14,393 bases of DNA from the NCBI GenBank assembly GCA_020216925.1, contig JAIWOL010000092.1:1-14393 (forward strand), given 5' to 3'. The notes beneath the pieces are model-generated. The model had not been told where the DNA came from, made no database searches, and saw only the letters and a program-made list of their open reading frames with translations. How positions within the stretch are numbered: the first letter of the stretch is position 1; each line of letters begins with the position of its first letter. Below are positions 6,662 through 14,393 of the stretch, one piece after another. Source of the stretch: Thiobacillus sp. (GTDB taxonomy: Bacteria; Pseudomonadota; Gammaproteobacteria; Burkholderiales; Thiobacillaceae). The position numbers and the translations under genes were made by a program.

Positions 6662-7263
6662 ACTCCGTCACTCTCGCGCTCTCGGGCGCGTCCGGCATGG
6701 CCTACGGCCTGCGCCTGCTGGAATGTCTCATCGCCGCCGACCTGGAAGTGAATCTGCTCGTCTCGCAGGCCGCGCATCTGGTTGCCAAACAGGAGCTCGG
6801 CGTGGCGCTGCCGGCGCGGGCGAACGAGCTGGAACGCCAGCTCGTGAACGGCCTCGGCGCGCGCGACGGCCAGTTGCGCGTGTACGGCCGTGACGACTGG
6901 AACGCGCCGGTCGCGTCCGGCTCCAATCCGGCCGACGCCATGGTGGTGTGCCCCTGCTCGATGGGCACGCTTGCCGCCATCGCGCACGGCATGTCGGACA
7001 ACCTCATCGAACGCGCCGCCGACGTGGCGCTGAAAGAACAGAAGAAACTCATCCTGGTGCCGCGCGAAACACCCTTCTCCACCCTGCATCTGGAGAACAT
7101 GCTGATACTCTCGCGCATGAACGCCGTGATCCTGCCGGCCAACCCCGGCTTCTATCACCACCCCGATTCGATCGAGGCCTTGGTCGATTTCATCGTCGCC
7201 CGCATCCTCGACCAACTCGGTATCCAGCATGCCCTCATGGCGCGCTGGGGCGAGAACCGCTGA
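6646..7263 (+). CDS. ubiX: Flavin prenyltransferase UbiX
   Basis: 205 residues. UbiX joins a dimethylallyl group to FMN, making the prenylated FMN cofactor that UbiD-type decarboxylases need, for example in ubiquinone synthesis. Family motifs: [13 protein letters not shown] from residue 14, the phosphate-binding [18 protein letters not shown] near 102–120, and the [17 protein letters not shown] stretch near 137–153, including the conserved Arg-Glu-Thr-Pro. The start at 6646 gives the standard opening; the frame is open further upstream but that region encodes the previous gene in another phase. ubiD is not in the window. It is in tight order with the Gx-transporter gene before it and the LON-N protein three bases after it. 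Confidence 0.96.
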   Translation: MPYPLNSVTLALSGASGMAYGLRLLECLIAADLEVNLLVSQAAHLVAKQELGVALPARANELERQLVNGLGARDGQLRVYGRDDWNAPVASGSNPADAMVVCPCSMGTLAAIAHGMSDNLIERAADVALKEQKKLILVPRETPFSTLHLENMLILSRMNAVILPANPGFYHHPDSIEALVDFIVARILDQLGIQHALMARWGENR

Positions 7264-7266
7264 GCC

Positions 7267-7854
7267 GTGACCAAACCCGTCGCGCTGCCGCTCTTCCCGC
7301 TCAACACCGTCGTCTTTCCCGGTGGACGCCTGCCGCTGCGCGTCTTTGAACAGCGCTATCTCGACCTGATCAAACGCTGCATTGCCGAAAACGCGTCTTT
7401 CGGCATCTGCGCCATCCGCGAAGGACAGGAAGTCGGCACGCCTGCCGTGCCCTGCGCCGTCGGCACCCGCGTGCGCATTGTCGAATGGGATATGCCGCAG
7501 ACCGGCATCTTCCATGTCGACACCGAAGGCCTCGACCGCTTCGTCATCCGCAGCACCCGGGTCGAGCCATCCGGATTGCTGACCAGCCAGGTTGAACCGG
7601 TGAGCGCCGAAGCCCCAGCCGCCATCCCCGAGGAATACGAACTGGCCACCGAAGTGCTCCAGCACATCATCGGCGAATACGGCGCATCGCGCTTCCCTGA
7701 ACCGCACGCGTTCGAAGATGCCGTATGGGTAGGCTACCGTCTGTCGGAAGTGCTGCCGCTCAAGTTGTCCACGCGACAGAACCTGCTCGAAATGAACGAC
7801 AGCCTTGCGCGCCTGCGCATCCTCGTCCAAATCCTGCGCCAGCACATGAATTGA
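7267..7854 (+). CDS. Stand-alone LON substrate-binding domain protein
   Basis: 195 residues, starting with GTG. The opening LPLFPLNTVVFPGGRLPLRVFEQRY is broken here only by reading: residues LPLFPLNTVVFPGG then LPLRVFEQRYLDL form the PF02190 (LON-N) hallmark, followed by FGICAI and the FHVDTEGLDRFVI beta-strand. There is no AAA+ ATPase or peptidase domain, so it is not Lon protease. Such stand-alone domains are widespread in Proteobacteria; their job is not established, though substrate or partner binding is assumed. A GGGGCGAG stretch near 7248–7255 could be the ribosome site. It begins three bases after ubiX. Confidence 0.9.
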   Translation: MTKPVALPLFPLNTVVFPGGRLPLRVFEQRYLDLIKRCIAENASFGICAIREGQEVGTPAVPCAVGTRVRIVEWDMPQTGIFHVDTEGLDRFVIRSTRVEPSGLLTSQVEPVSAEAPAAIPEEYELATEVLQHIIGEYGASRFPEPHAFEDAVWVGYRLSEVLPLKLSTRQNLLEMNDSLARLRILVQILRQHMN

Positions 7855-7856
7855 GG
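7853..7856 (+). promoter_or_regulatory. Ribosome site that decides the PNPOx start
   Basis: GAGG at 7853–7856, overlapping the previous gene's stop, lies eight bases before GTG 7865 but only two before TTG 7859. The spacing favours the GTG. Confidence 0.5.
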
Positions 7857-7864
7857 CATTGCCC

Positions 7865-8410
7865 GTGGCCCGTTTCTACCCCGCGCTCGAAGACAAACAC
7901 CGCGCTTTCATCGCCGCGCAGAAAATCTTCTTCACCGCCAGCGGCACCGCCACCAGCCGGCTCAACCTCTCCCCCAAGGGTATGGACAGTCTGCGCGTAC
8001 TCTCGCCCGGGCGTGTTGCGTATCTCGACCTCACCGGCAGCGGCAACGAAACCGCCGCCCATCTCAGACACGACGGCCGTTTGACGCTGATGTGGACGAG
8101 CTTCGACGCCGATCCGCTCATCCTCAGAGCGTATGGACGCGGCCGCGCCGTACGCCGGCAGGACGCCGACTGGGCCGATCTGCGCGCGTACTTCCCCACC
8201 CTGCCCGGCGAACGCCAGCTCATCGTGCTCGACATCGACGCCGTGCAGACCTCGTGCGGCTACGCCGTGCCGCTGTACAGCTACCGCGGCGAACGCGATA
8301 CGCTGGCGCGCTGGGCCGAGAAGAAAGGTCCGATCGGTTTGCTCGACTACTGGCGCGAAAAGAATCAGGTCAGCATCGACGGCCTGCCCACCCATCTGCT
8401 GGAGGAATAG
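7865..8410 (+). CDS. Pyridoxamine 5'-phosphate oxidase-fold flavoprotein
   Basis: 181 residues from a GTG start; TTG at 7859 is an alternative that adds two residues. The sequence ARFYPALEDKHRAFIAAQ, then IFFTASGTATSRLNLSPKG and GSGNETAAHLRHDGRLTLMW is the pattern of the PNPOx-like (split-barrel, PF01243-type) family, which usually binds FMN or F420 and reduces or senses small molecules. Conserved context includes CGYAVPLYSY near 135–144. It is unlikely to be true PdxH, because the length and N-terminal sequence differ and it lacks the PdxH substrate-binding ending. The substrate is unknown. It follows the LON-N gene by ten bases and precedes a lipoprotein gene by two bases. Confidence 0.85.
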   Translation: MARFYPALEDKHRAFIAAQKIFFTASGTATSRLNLSPKGMDSLRVLSPGRVAYLDLTGSGNETAAHLRHDGRLTLMWTSFDADPLILRAYGRGRAVRRQDADWADLRAYFPTLPGERQLIVLDIDAVQTSCGYAVPLYSYRGERDTLARWAEKKGPIGLLDYWREKNQVSIDGLPTHLLEE

Positions 8411-8412
8411 CC

Positions 8413-8616
8413 ATGACCCGTTTCCTGATTCCCATGATCTGCCTGCTCGCCGCCTGCGACGCCAGCCCGCCGCCACAACCGCAAACCGAAGAGCGTAAGC
8501 CCAATCCCGTGTTCGAAACGCAGATTCAGGCGGTGGAGAAGGCACGCGCGGTGGAGGGCCAGATGATGGAGGCGGCGGAGGCGCAGAAGAAGCAGATGGA
8601 TGAGGCGGCGCAGTGA
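8413..8616 (+). CDS. Small predicted lipoprotein, unknown function
   Basis: 67 residues. The N-terminus is a short hydrophobic signal with a lipobox LAAC at 12–15, so Cys15 should be lipidated after cleavage, leaving about 53 residues. Asp16 directly after the Cys is, by the E. coli Lol rule, a signal for staying in the inner membrane. A Pro/Gln-rich linker (about 18–30) leads to a charged, Ala/Glu/Gln/Met-rich helix (about 36–67) that looks like a coiled coil. A strong GGAGG at 8401–8405 lies seven bases before ATG inside the previous gene. I do not recognise the family. It ends the long operon, 35 bases from the convergent YidB-family gene. Confidence 0.72.
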   Translation: MTRFLIPMICLLAACDASPPPQPQTEERKPNPVFETQIQAVEKARAVEGQMMEAAEAQKKQMDEAAQ

Positions 8617-8651
8617 ACTGAAACCCTAGTCGGATTTAAGCCAAGCATGGT

Positions 8652-9020
8652 TCAGCTCAAATACTGCGGCAACTGCCCATTCGGCGTGAGCTTGTCGATC
8701 ACCTGCGGCAGCAGACCGGCAAGCCCGTCGGCGGCCTGTGCTTCGTTCATGCCAAGCCGGCCGGCGATCTGGCCGAGCTGGCCGCTGCCGAACACGGCCT
8801 GGATCTGTTCGGGGGAGACGGGCAGGTTCTGGCCGGTACCGATCCAAGAGTTCATCTGCTCGCCCAGGCCTTGCTGCCGGAAAGCCTGCACCAGACCGGC
8901 AAGCCCGCCGCTCTGCCCCTTGTTCGAGAGCATCTGCATCACCACGTCGAGCATGGCGTTGTTGCCGCCGTTGCCGCCCGCGCCGCCGAGGGCACCCATC
9001 ATGCTGTCCAGAAGTCCCAT
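8652..9020 (-). CDS. YidB/DUF937 family protein
   Basis: 122 residues. The opening MGLLDSMMGALGG, a Gly/Asn-rich stretch to about residue 20, then GGLAGLVQAFRQQGLGEQMNSW, and IGTGQNLPVSPEQIQAVFG form the YidB (DUF937) pattern. The ending LAGLLPQVIDKLTPNGQLP also fits. The function is not established. The start at 9018–9020 has a good ribosome site (GGGAGA, complement of 9026–9031) and the standard opening; a longer in-frame extension to 9269 only reads through the end of tcdA in another phase. It lies 70 bases after tcdA in the same direction. Confidence 0.88.
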   Translation of the reverse strand: MGLLDSMMGALGGAGGNGGNNAMLDVVMQMLSNKGQSGGLAGLVQAFRQQGLGEQMNSWIGTGQNLPVSPEQIQAVFGSGQLGQIAGRLGMNEAQAADGLAGLLPQVIDKLTPNGQLPQYLS

Positions 9021-9090
9021 TGCCGTCTCCCTGTGCAAAATAGCCAGCATGGCACAGACCAATGAAGCGCGCGAGATCGCGGGCAAAACT

Positions 9091-9825
9091 TTACATTTCT
9101 TCGATGAGCTTCTGCACCACCGCACCGGCGAGCATGAGCCCGAAGATCGGCGGCATGTAGCTGATGGTGCCGTTGACGGCGCGCGCGCGGCCCCGGCCTT
9201 CGACCGGCTGCGGCGGCAGCGGAGCGCGGCCGGCCTCGTCGGAGAACACCGTGAGTACGCCTTTGGCAATGCCGCGCTTGCGCAGACGCTTGCGCATCAC
9301 CGAGGCCAGCGGGCACATGCAGGTTCTGGAAATATCGGCGACCCGGATGCGTGTGGGATCGAGCTTGTTGCCCGCGCCCATGCTGGAGGCAACCCGCAGA
9401 CCGCGTTCAACGCTGCTGGCAACGAGCGCGACCTTGCAGTTGAGCGAGTCGATGCAGTCGATGACGAAATCCGCATCCGCCGGAATGATGTTGGCAACCG
9501 TTTCCGGCACCAGGAATTCGCGCAGCACGACAAGCTGGCACTGGGGGTTGATGTCGCGGATGCGCGCGGCCATGAGCGCGGCCTTGGGCTGGCCCACGGT
9601 GGAAAGCAGCGCGGGCAGCTGGCGGTTGATGTTGGACTGTGCCACCACATCGTGGTCGACGATCATAAGCCGGCCAACGCCCGCCCGCGCGAGCGCCTCG
9701 GCGCAGTAGGAACCCACGCCGCCCAAGCCCGCGACGAGAACATGCGCCCGCGCGAGCTTGCCCTGTTCATCTGGGTTGAGCAGGATGCGTGTGCGTTCGA
9801 ATTGCGGCGGCAGGGCTTCGATCAT
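9091..9825 (-). CDS. tcdA: tRNA threonylcarbamoyladenosine dehydratase
   Basis: 244 residues. TcdA (CsdL/YgdL) uses ATP to cyclise t6A37 in ANN-decoding tRNAs into ct6A, which improves decoding. It is an E1-like Rossmann enzyme: nucleotide loop GLGGVG at 33–38, Asp57 in IVDHD, then SNINRQ (64–69), Lys81, DCIDSLNCK (123–131) and a C-terminal VNGTISYMPPIFGLMLAG that resembles the membrane-associated tail of the E. coli protein. Length is near the ~268 of E. coli. In E. coli it works with CsdA/CsdE, which are not present here. It starts 13 bases from the divergent DUF2905 gene and has no strong ribosome site. Confidence 0.95.
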   Translation of the reverse strand: MIEALPPQFERTRILLNPDEQGKLARAHVLVAGLGGVGSYCAEALARAGVGRLMIVDHDVVAQSNINRQLPALLSTVGQPKAALMAARIRDINPQCQLVVLREFLVPETVANIIPADADFVIDCIDSLNCKVALVASSVERGLRVASSMGAGNKLDPTRIRVADISRTCMCPLASVMRKRLRKRGIAKGVLTVFSDEAGRAPLPPQPVEGRGRARAVNGTISYMPPIFGLMLAGAVVQKLIEEM

Positions 9826-9826
9826 C

Positions 9827-9832
9827 TAGAAT
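9827..9832 (+). promoter_or_regulatory. Possible -10 box between divergent starts
   Basis: TAGAAT lies in the 13-base space between the tcdA and DUF2905 starts. If used, transcription would start around 9839, right at the DUF2905 ATG, giving a leaderless message. TTGCGG at 9802–9807, with 19-base spacing, is a poor -35. Low confidence. Confidence 0.22.
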
Positions 9833-9838
9833 CCAGGG

Positions 9839-10039
9839 ATGCTTAAATGGCTGATCACGCTCGTTGCTGCCTTGCTGGTGCTGGGCCTGCTTACGCCCTG
9901 GCTCAATCGCCTGGGTTGGGGCCGGCTGCCGGGCGACGTGCGCATCAAGCATAAACGCGGCTTATTTTACTTCCCCTTCGCCAGCGTGGTACTCGGCTCG
10001 CTCCTGCTGTCGCTGATCGCCTGGCTGGTGGGACGCTGA
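9839..10039 (+). CDS. DUF2905 small inner-membrane protein
   Basis: 66 residues with two predicted membrane helices (about 3–21 and 45–63) around a basic loop. The loop WGRLPGDVRIKHKRGLFYFP is the DUF2905 (PF11146) hallmark. The function is unknown; the family is widespread in bacteria as a small stand-alone membrane protein. The start is 13 bases from the divergent tcdA ATG. greB follows after seven bases, so the two are probably on one transcript. Recognition is by the loop motif. Confidence 0.9.
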   Translation: MLKWLITLVAALLVLGLLTPWLNRLGWGRLPGDVRIKHKRGLFYFPFASVVLGSLLLSLIAWLVGR

Positions 10040-10046
10040 AACATCC

Positions 10047-10604
10047 ATGAACAAGGCTTTCGTCAAGGAATCCGACGCGACCGACGATGAAGACGACGTC
10101 GGCGCGCCCGCGCTGCCCGCCGGCAGCAAGAACTACATGACCCCCGCCGGCTACGCGCAGCTCGACGCCGAATTCAACCAGCTGTGGAAAGTGGAGCGCC
10201 CCAGGCTGGTGGAAACCATTCACTGGGCCGCGAGCAACGGCGACCGCTCCGAAAACGGCGACTACATCTACGGCAAAAAACGCCTGCGCGAGGTGGACCG
10301 CCGTCTCCGCTTTTTGTCGAAGCGGCTGGAACACGCCGAAGTGGTCGATCCCGCCACGCGCGAGGCCACTGACCGGGTATTCTTTGGCGCCACCGTCACC
10401 GTGGCGGACACCGACGGCACGGAATCCACCTATGCCATAGTCGGCATCGACGAGGCCGACGCCGCGCGCGGGCGCATTGCCTGGATTTCGCCGATGGCGC
10501 GCGCGTTGCTGAAGGCACGCGAGGGCGATACGGTGAGCGTGCAGACGCCGGAGGGCCGGCGCGAGGTGGAGATCGTCGAGGTGCGTTATGTCGCGCTCGA
10601 CTAA
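10047..10604 (+). CDS. greB: Transcription elongation factor GreB
   Basis: 185 residues. GreB enters the secondary channel of backtracked RNA polymerase and makes it cleave the RNA 3' end, restarting stalled transcription. After a ~28-residue acidic N-terminal extension, the coiled-coil begins at MTPAGYAQLDAEFNQLW. The tip GDRSENGDYIYGKKR holds the two acidic residues that act at the polymerase centre (Asp66 and Glu69, matching GreA Asp41/Glu44). Asp-Tyr-Ile-Tyr-Gly-Lys-Lys is the GreB rather than GreA form. The FKBP-like C-terminal domain runs from about 110. It follows DUF2905 by seven bases and overlaps the convergent cnoX stop by four bases. Confidence 0.96.
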   Translation: MNKAFVKESDATDDEDDVGAPALPAGSKNYMTPAGYAQLDAEFNQLWKVERPRLVETIHWAASNGDRSENGDYIYGKKRLREVDRRLRFLSKRLEHAEVVDPATREATDRVFFGATVTVADTDGTESTYAIVGIDEADAARGRIAWISPMARALLKAREGDTVSVQTPEGRREVEIVEVRYVALD

Positions 10605-11443
10605 TTGAGTGCGCTCGCCAGCAGGCGCCGATAGCGGCTCACCAGTTCGCCGCCGCCCAAAAGGTTGAATACCGACAGCAGGGTCTTGCGCCCGACGTCG
10701 TCCTGAAAAGTGCGATCGAGCCGCACGATCTCCAGCAACTGCTCCATGCCGGCTTCGTAGTCGCCAGCCGCAACCAGCAGGTTGCCAAGCTTGAGACGCG
10801 CCTCGAGATCGTTGCCGTCGGCCTCCACCCGCGCGCGCAGCGCGGTTTCGTCCTCGCCGGATGCGCCGGCAAACTGCAGCCGGGCCTGCAACTGCGCCAC
10901 CCGTGGATCGGCGGCGTCCGGCACGCTGCCGACCAGGCGCCGCGCTTCGTCGGTTTCACCGATGTCGAGCATGATCTCGGCGGCATCCAGCCGCACGCCA
11001 ACGTGCTGCGGATCGAGCTTCGAAGCCTCGGCCAGCAGCTGCAATGCGGCGGACGTATCGCCGGCCATGCGCGCGTCGGCGGCCTGCGCGCGCAGTTCAT
11101 CCGCCGGGCTGGGAATGATGCGGTCGAGGAAGGCGCGCACCTCGCCTTCCGGCAACGCCCCGGAAAACTCGTCGACCATTTCGCCGTTGATGAACGCCTT
11201 TACGCTGGGAATGCCGCGCACGGCGTAGCGCGCGGCGAGTTCCTGATTCTCGTCGGAATTGATCTTGGCCAGCAGAAACTTGCCGCCGTATTCCGCTGCG
11301 AGTTTTTCCAGAACGGGTTTCAGCGATTTGCAGGGGCCGCACCACGGCGCCCAGAAATCGACAACCACCGGGCGCGTGCGCGATTCTTCGAGGACGTGCT
11401 GATCGAAGTCGGCAAGGCCGACGTCAAGAGCGTGTTCAGACAT
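10601..11443 (-). CDS. cnoX: Thioredoxin-TPR chaperone, CnoX/YbbN type
   Basis: 280 residues, near the 284 of E. coli CnoX. An N-terminal thioredoxin domain (about 1–110) is followed by a TPR-like helical domain (about 113–280). CnoX proteins hold unfolding proteins under oxidative stress and hand them to DnaK/GroEL. Here the active site is WCGPC with Cys35 and Cys38, so it should be redox-active; E. coli CnoX has SQHC and is not a working thioredoxin, while the Caulobacter protein is, as I recall. A GGAG ribosome site precedes the ATG. It starts 12 bases after the purB stop and so is likely co-transcribed. A plain thioredoxin is excluded by the length. Confidence 0.9.
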   Translation of the reverse strand: MSEHALDVGLADFDQHVLEESRTRPVVVDFWAPWCGPCKSLKPVLEKLAAEYGGKFLLAKINSDENQELAARYAVRGIPSVKAFINGEMVDEFSGALPEGEVRAFLDRIIPSPADELRAQAADARMAGDTSAALQLLAEASKLDPQHVGVRLDAAEIMLDIGETDEARRLVGSVPDAADPRVAQLQARLQFAGASGEDETALRARVEADGNDLEARLKLGNLLVAAGDYEAGMEQLLEIVRLDRTFQDDVGRKTLLSVFNLLGGGELVSRYRRLLASALN

Positions 11444-11455
11444 GCGGGTCTCCGT

Positions 11456-12954
<1,499 letters not shown>

Positions 12955-13548
12955 TCAAAGGGTGCGCCGGTCACGCACGGCCTGCGCCAGCGTGCCGCTG
13001 TCAACGTATTCCAGTTCGCCGCCGGCCGGCACGCCGCGCGCCAGCCGGCTTACCTTCAGGCCGCGCGCCTTGAGCAGTTCACCGATGGTGTGCGCGGTGG
13101 CCTCGCCTTCCGGGGTGAAGTTGGTGGCGAGCAGCACTTCCTCCACTTCGCCGTCGAGCGCGCGTGCAATCAGGCGGTCGAGATGGATCTCGCGCGGGCC
13201 GATGCCGTCGAGCGGAGACAGCCGCCCCATCAGCACGAAGTAGCGCCCGTCGTAGCTTTGCGTGGCTTCCATCATGTTGAAGTCGGCCGGCATCTCGACC
13301 ACCGCGAGTTTGCGCCTGTCGCGGCGCGGACTCGCGCACACCTCGCACACCTCGGCTTCCGAGAAATTGTTGCACAACCGGCAATGCACCAGATGCTTCA
13401 GGGCATGGTCGAGCGCGCCGGCCAGCGTCTCGGCGCCACGCCGGTCGCGTTGCAGCAGGTGATACGCCATCCGCGCCGCGGATTTGGGGCCAACGCCCGG
13501 CAGCACGCGCAGGGCGGCGATCAGATGGTCGAGCGCGGCGGGCTGCAT
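12955..13548 (-). CDS. recR: Recombination mediator RecR
   Basis: 197 residues, the normal size. RecR rings help RecO/RecF load RecA at gapped DNA. A helix-hairpin-helix (LPGVGPKSA at 16–24) is followed by a zinc finger with Cys56, Cys59, Cys68 and Cys71 (CRLC and CEVC). The Toprim domain from about residue 79 shows [12 protein letters not shown] and [11 protein letters not shown], and the C-terminal segment has [19 protein letters not shown]. Everything expected is present. It lies 16 bases after ybaB, forming the dnaX–ybaB–recR cluster common in bacteria. Confidence 0.98.
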   Translation of the reverse strand: MQPAALDHLIAALRVLPGVGPKSAARMAYHLLQRDRRGAETLAGALDHALKHLVHCRLCNNFSEAEVCEVCASPRRDRRKLAVVEMPADFNMMEATQSYDGRYFVLMGRLSPLDGIGPREIHLDRLIARALDGEVEEVLLATNFTPEGEATAHTIGELLKARGLKVSRLARGVPAGGELEYVDSGTLAQAVRDRRTL

Positions 13549-13564
13549 CGTGGCGGGTATGCGG

Positions 13565-13891
13565 TCAGAAAGGCAGTTTCATGCCAGGCGGAATCGGCAG
13601 GCCGGCGGTTACGCTTGCCATTTTTTCCTGCACGGTGGATTCGACCTTGCGCACCGCGTCGTTCACCGCGGCGGCCACCAGGTCTTCCAGCATTTCCTTG
13701 TCGTCGCCCATCAGGCTGGAATCAATGGCGACGCGGCGCACGTCGTATTTGCAGGTCATCGTCACCTTCACCATGCCGGCGCCGCTTTGGCCTTCGACCT
13801 CGATTTCGGCCAGCGCGGCCTGCATCTTGGCCATGTTCTCCTGCACCTGCTGGACCTGTTTCATCATGTTGCCGATGCCGCCTTTCATCAT
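13565..13891 (-). CDS. ybaB: YbaB/EbfC nucleoid-associated protein
   Basis: 108 residues. YbaB/EbfC dimers bind DNA without strict sequence preference and influence nucleoid structure and gene expression. The coiled-coil opening [20 protein letters not shown], then [19 protein letters not shown] and the ending PPGMKLPF are the family pattern. The start is ATGATG, so either Met1 or Met2 may be used; AGGAGA lies six bases before Met1. The dnaX stop overlaps this start. recR follows after 16 bases. Confidence 0.96.
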   Translation of the reverse strand: MMKGGIGNMMKQVQQVQENMAKMQAALAEIEVEGQSGAGMVKVTMTCKYDVRRVAIDSSLMGDDKEMLEDLVAAAVNDAVRKVESTVQEKMASVTAGLPIPPGMKLPF

Positions 13892-14393
13892 GGGTGTTCT
13901 CCTAGTGGCTGTATGGTCGATGCGTCGATCTGGCCGTCGAATTTCTCGACCAGTTCGCGCACAAATGGATCGGATTCTATGGCCGCCACCGCTTCTGCCT
14001 GACGGGCTTCCCTCTCGCGGGCGCGCACTTGCTGGGGGGTTTGCTCGGCCGCCCCGCCAACCTCGAACGCGACCTGCAGGGCGTCTCCGTGTTTTTCGCG
14101 CAGCGCGGCGACGAGTTTGTCCTTGTAGCTCGCATCGAGCAGGTGTTTGTGTGCTTCGCCGACGCGCAGCGTCAAGGCGTTACCCGTCTGCGAGACCAGT
14201 TCGCAGTGGTCGGCCAGCATCTTGGCCATGCCGCCCAGACGCAGTCTGCTGACCACGTCGAGCCAGTCCCACTGGCCGGTTGCAGCAGATTTGCGGGCCG
14301 TGGCCGCGGGGGGTGTATCGCAGGCCCGCGCGCCGGCCGCAGCGGTTTCGCGGGGCGCGGGGTCACGCTGCCCCGCGGCGCGATCGGGCGCTG
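13888..14393 (-). CDS. dnaX: DNA polymerase III tau/gamma, C-terminal part
   Basis: Partial, entering from the right edge; 168 codons are visible with no stop before 13888–13890. The tau subunit of the clamp loader couples polymerase and helicase at the replication fork. The window shows a Pro/Ala-rich linker (about 40 residues next to the edge) followed by domain [21 protein letters not shown] then DHCELV, through [15 protein letters not shown], to the conserved end [20 protein letters not shown]. This is the polymerase-binding end of tau. The ATPase part and any programmed frameshift signal for gamma are outside the window. The stop overlaps the ybaB start. Confidence 0.94.
   Translation of the reverse strand, partial: APDRAAGQRDPAPRETAAAGARACDTPPAATARKSAATGQWDWLDVVSRLRLGGMAKMLADHCELVSQTGNALTLRVGEAHKHLLDASYKDKLVAALREKHGDALQVAFEVGGAAEQTPQQVRAREREARQAEAVAAIESDPFVRELVEKFDGQIDASTIQPLGEHP

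Noticed and set aside
5833..7845. Long minus-strand open frame (about 670 codons)
   Set aside because: Antisense to the NusG_II, Gx-transporter, ubiX and LON-N genes, which have clear family motifs; the composition of the antisense translation looks like a codon-bias artefact.
9070..9081. CGCGA-GA-TCGCG palindrome as a tcdA terminator
   Set aside because: The loop is only two bases and no T-run follows in the minus direction; a common kind of chance palindrome in GC-rich DNA.
8652..9269. Longer version of the YidB-family protein starting at 9269
   Set aside because: The extra N-terminus is tcdA coding sequence read in another phase; the family opening MGLLDS and a good ribosome site mark the start at 9020.
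8647..9846. Plus-strand open frame of about 399 codons
   Set aside because: Antisense across YidB and tcdA, both of which show family signatures on the minus strand.
13888..14393. Programmed frameshift in dnaX making a gamma subunit
   Set aside because: The slippery site would lie upstream of the visible C-terminal part, beyond the right edge, so nothing can be said here.

Overview
This GC-rich window carries dense, mostly core bacterial genes whose order points to a betaproteobacterium. The strongest markers are lptCAB–rpoN–hpf–ptsN–hprK–rapZ, with an HPr kinase between the EIIA-Ntr and rapZ genes, plus a GreB-type transcript-cleavage factor and E. coli-type PurB and RecR. The overall feel is of the Nitrosomonadales/Thiobacillus-like side of the class, but that finer placement is only an impression. 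I see no tRNA, rRNA, CRISPR array, insertion sequence or phage gene, and no gene-free stretch over 300 bases.

Left part, plus strand, 1–3407: the end of lptC, then lptA and lptB (LPS transport), joined by stop/start overlaps. After 72 bases comes rpoN (sigma-54), then a 170-base gap holding a weak terminator and promoter candidates, then hpf (ribosome hibernation). Sequences resembling sigma-54 -24/-12 elements lie just before rpoN and just before hpf, which suggests sigma-54 may act on its own locus.

Middle, plus strand, 3492–8616: nine genes packed with tiny gaps or overlaps, probably one operon starting near a TATAAT box at 3445: ptsN, hprK, rapZ, a NusG-domain-II membrane protein, a Gx-transporter-family membrane protein, ubiX, a stand-alone LON-N domain protein, a PNPOx-fold flavoprotein and a tiny lipoprotein. 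The first three are regulatory (nitrogen PTS). The next three form a possible flavin or prenyl-substrate module. The last three are poorly understood.

Right part, 8652–14393: a minus-strand YidB-family gene and tcdA, then a divergent plus-strand pair (DUF2905 membrane protein, greB) starting only 13 bases from tcdA. GreB converges with, and overlaps by 4 bases, the minus-strand purB–cnoX pair. Last is the minus-strand dnaX (partial)–ybaB–recR replication/repair operon, which runs off the right edge.

Most of the window is ordinary housekeeping. The points most worth following are the two sigma-54-like sites flanking rpoN, the NusG_II/Gx-transporter pair in front of ubiX, the shortened RapZ tail and the small lipoprotein.
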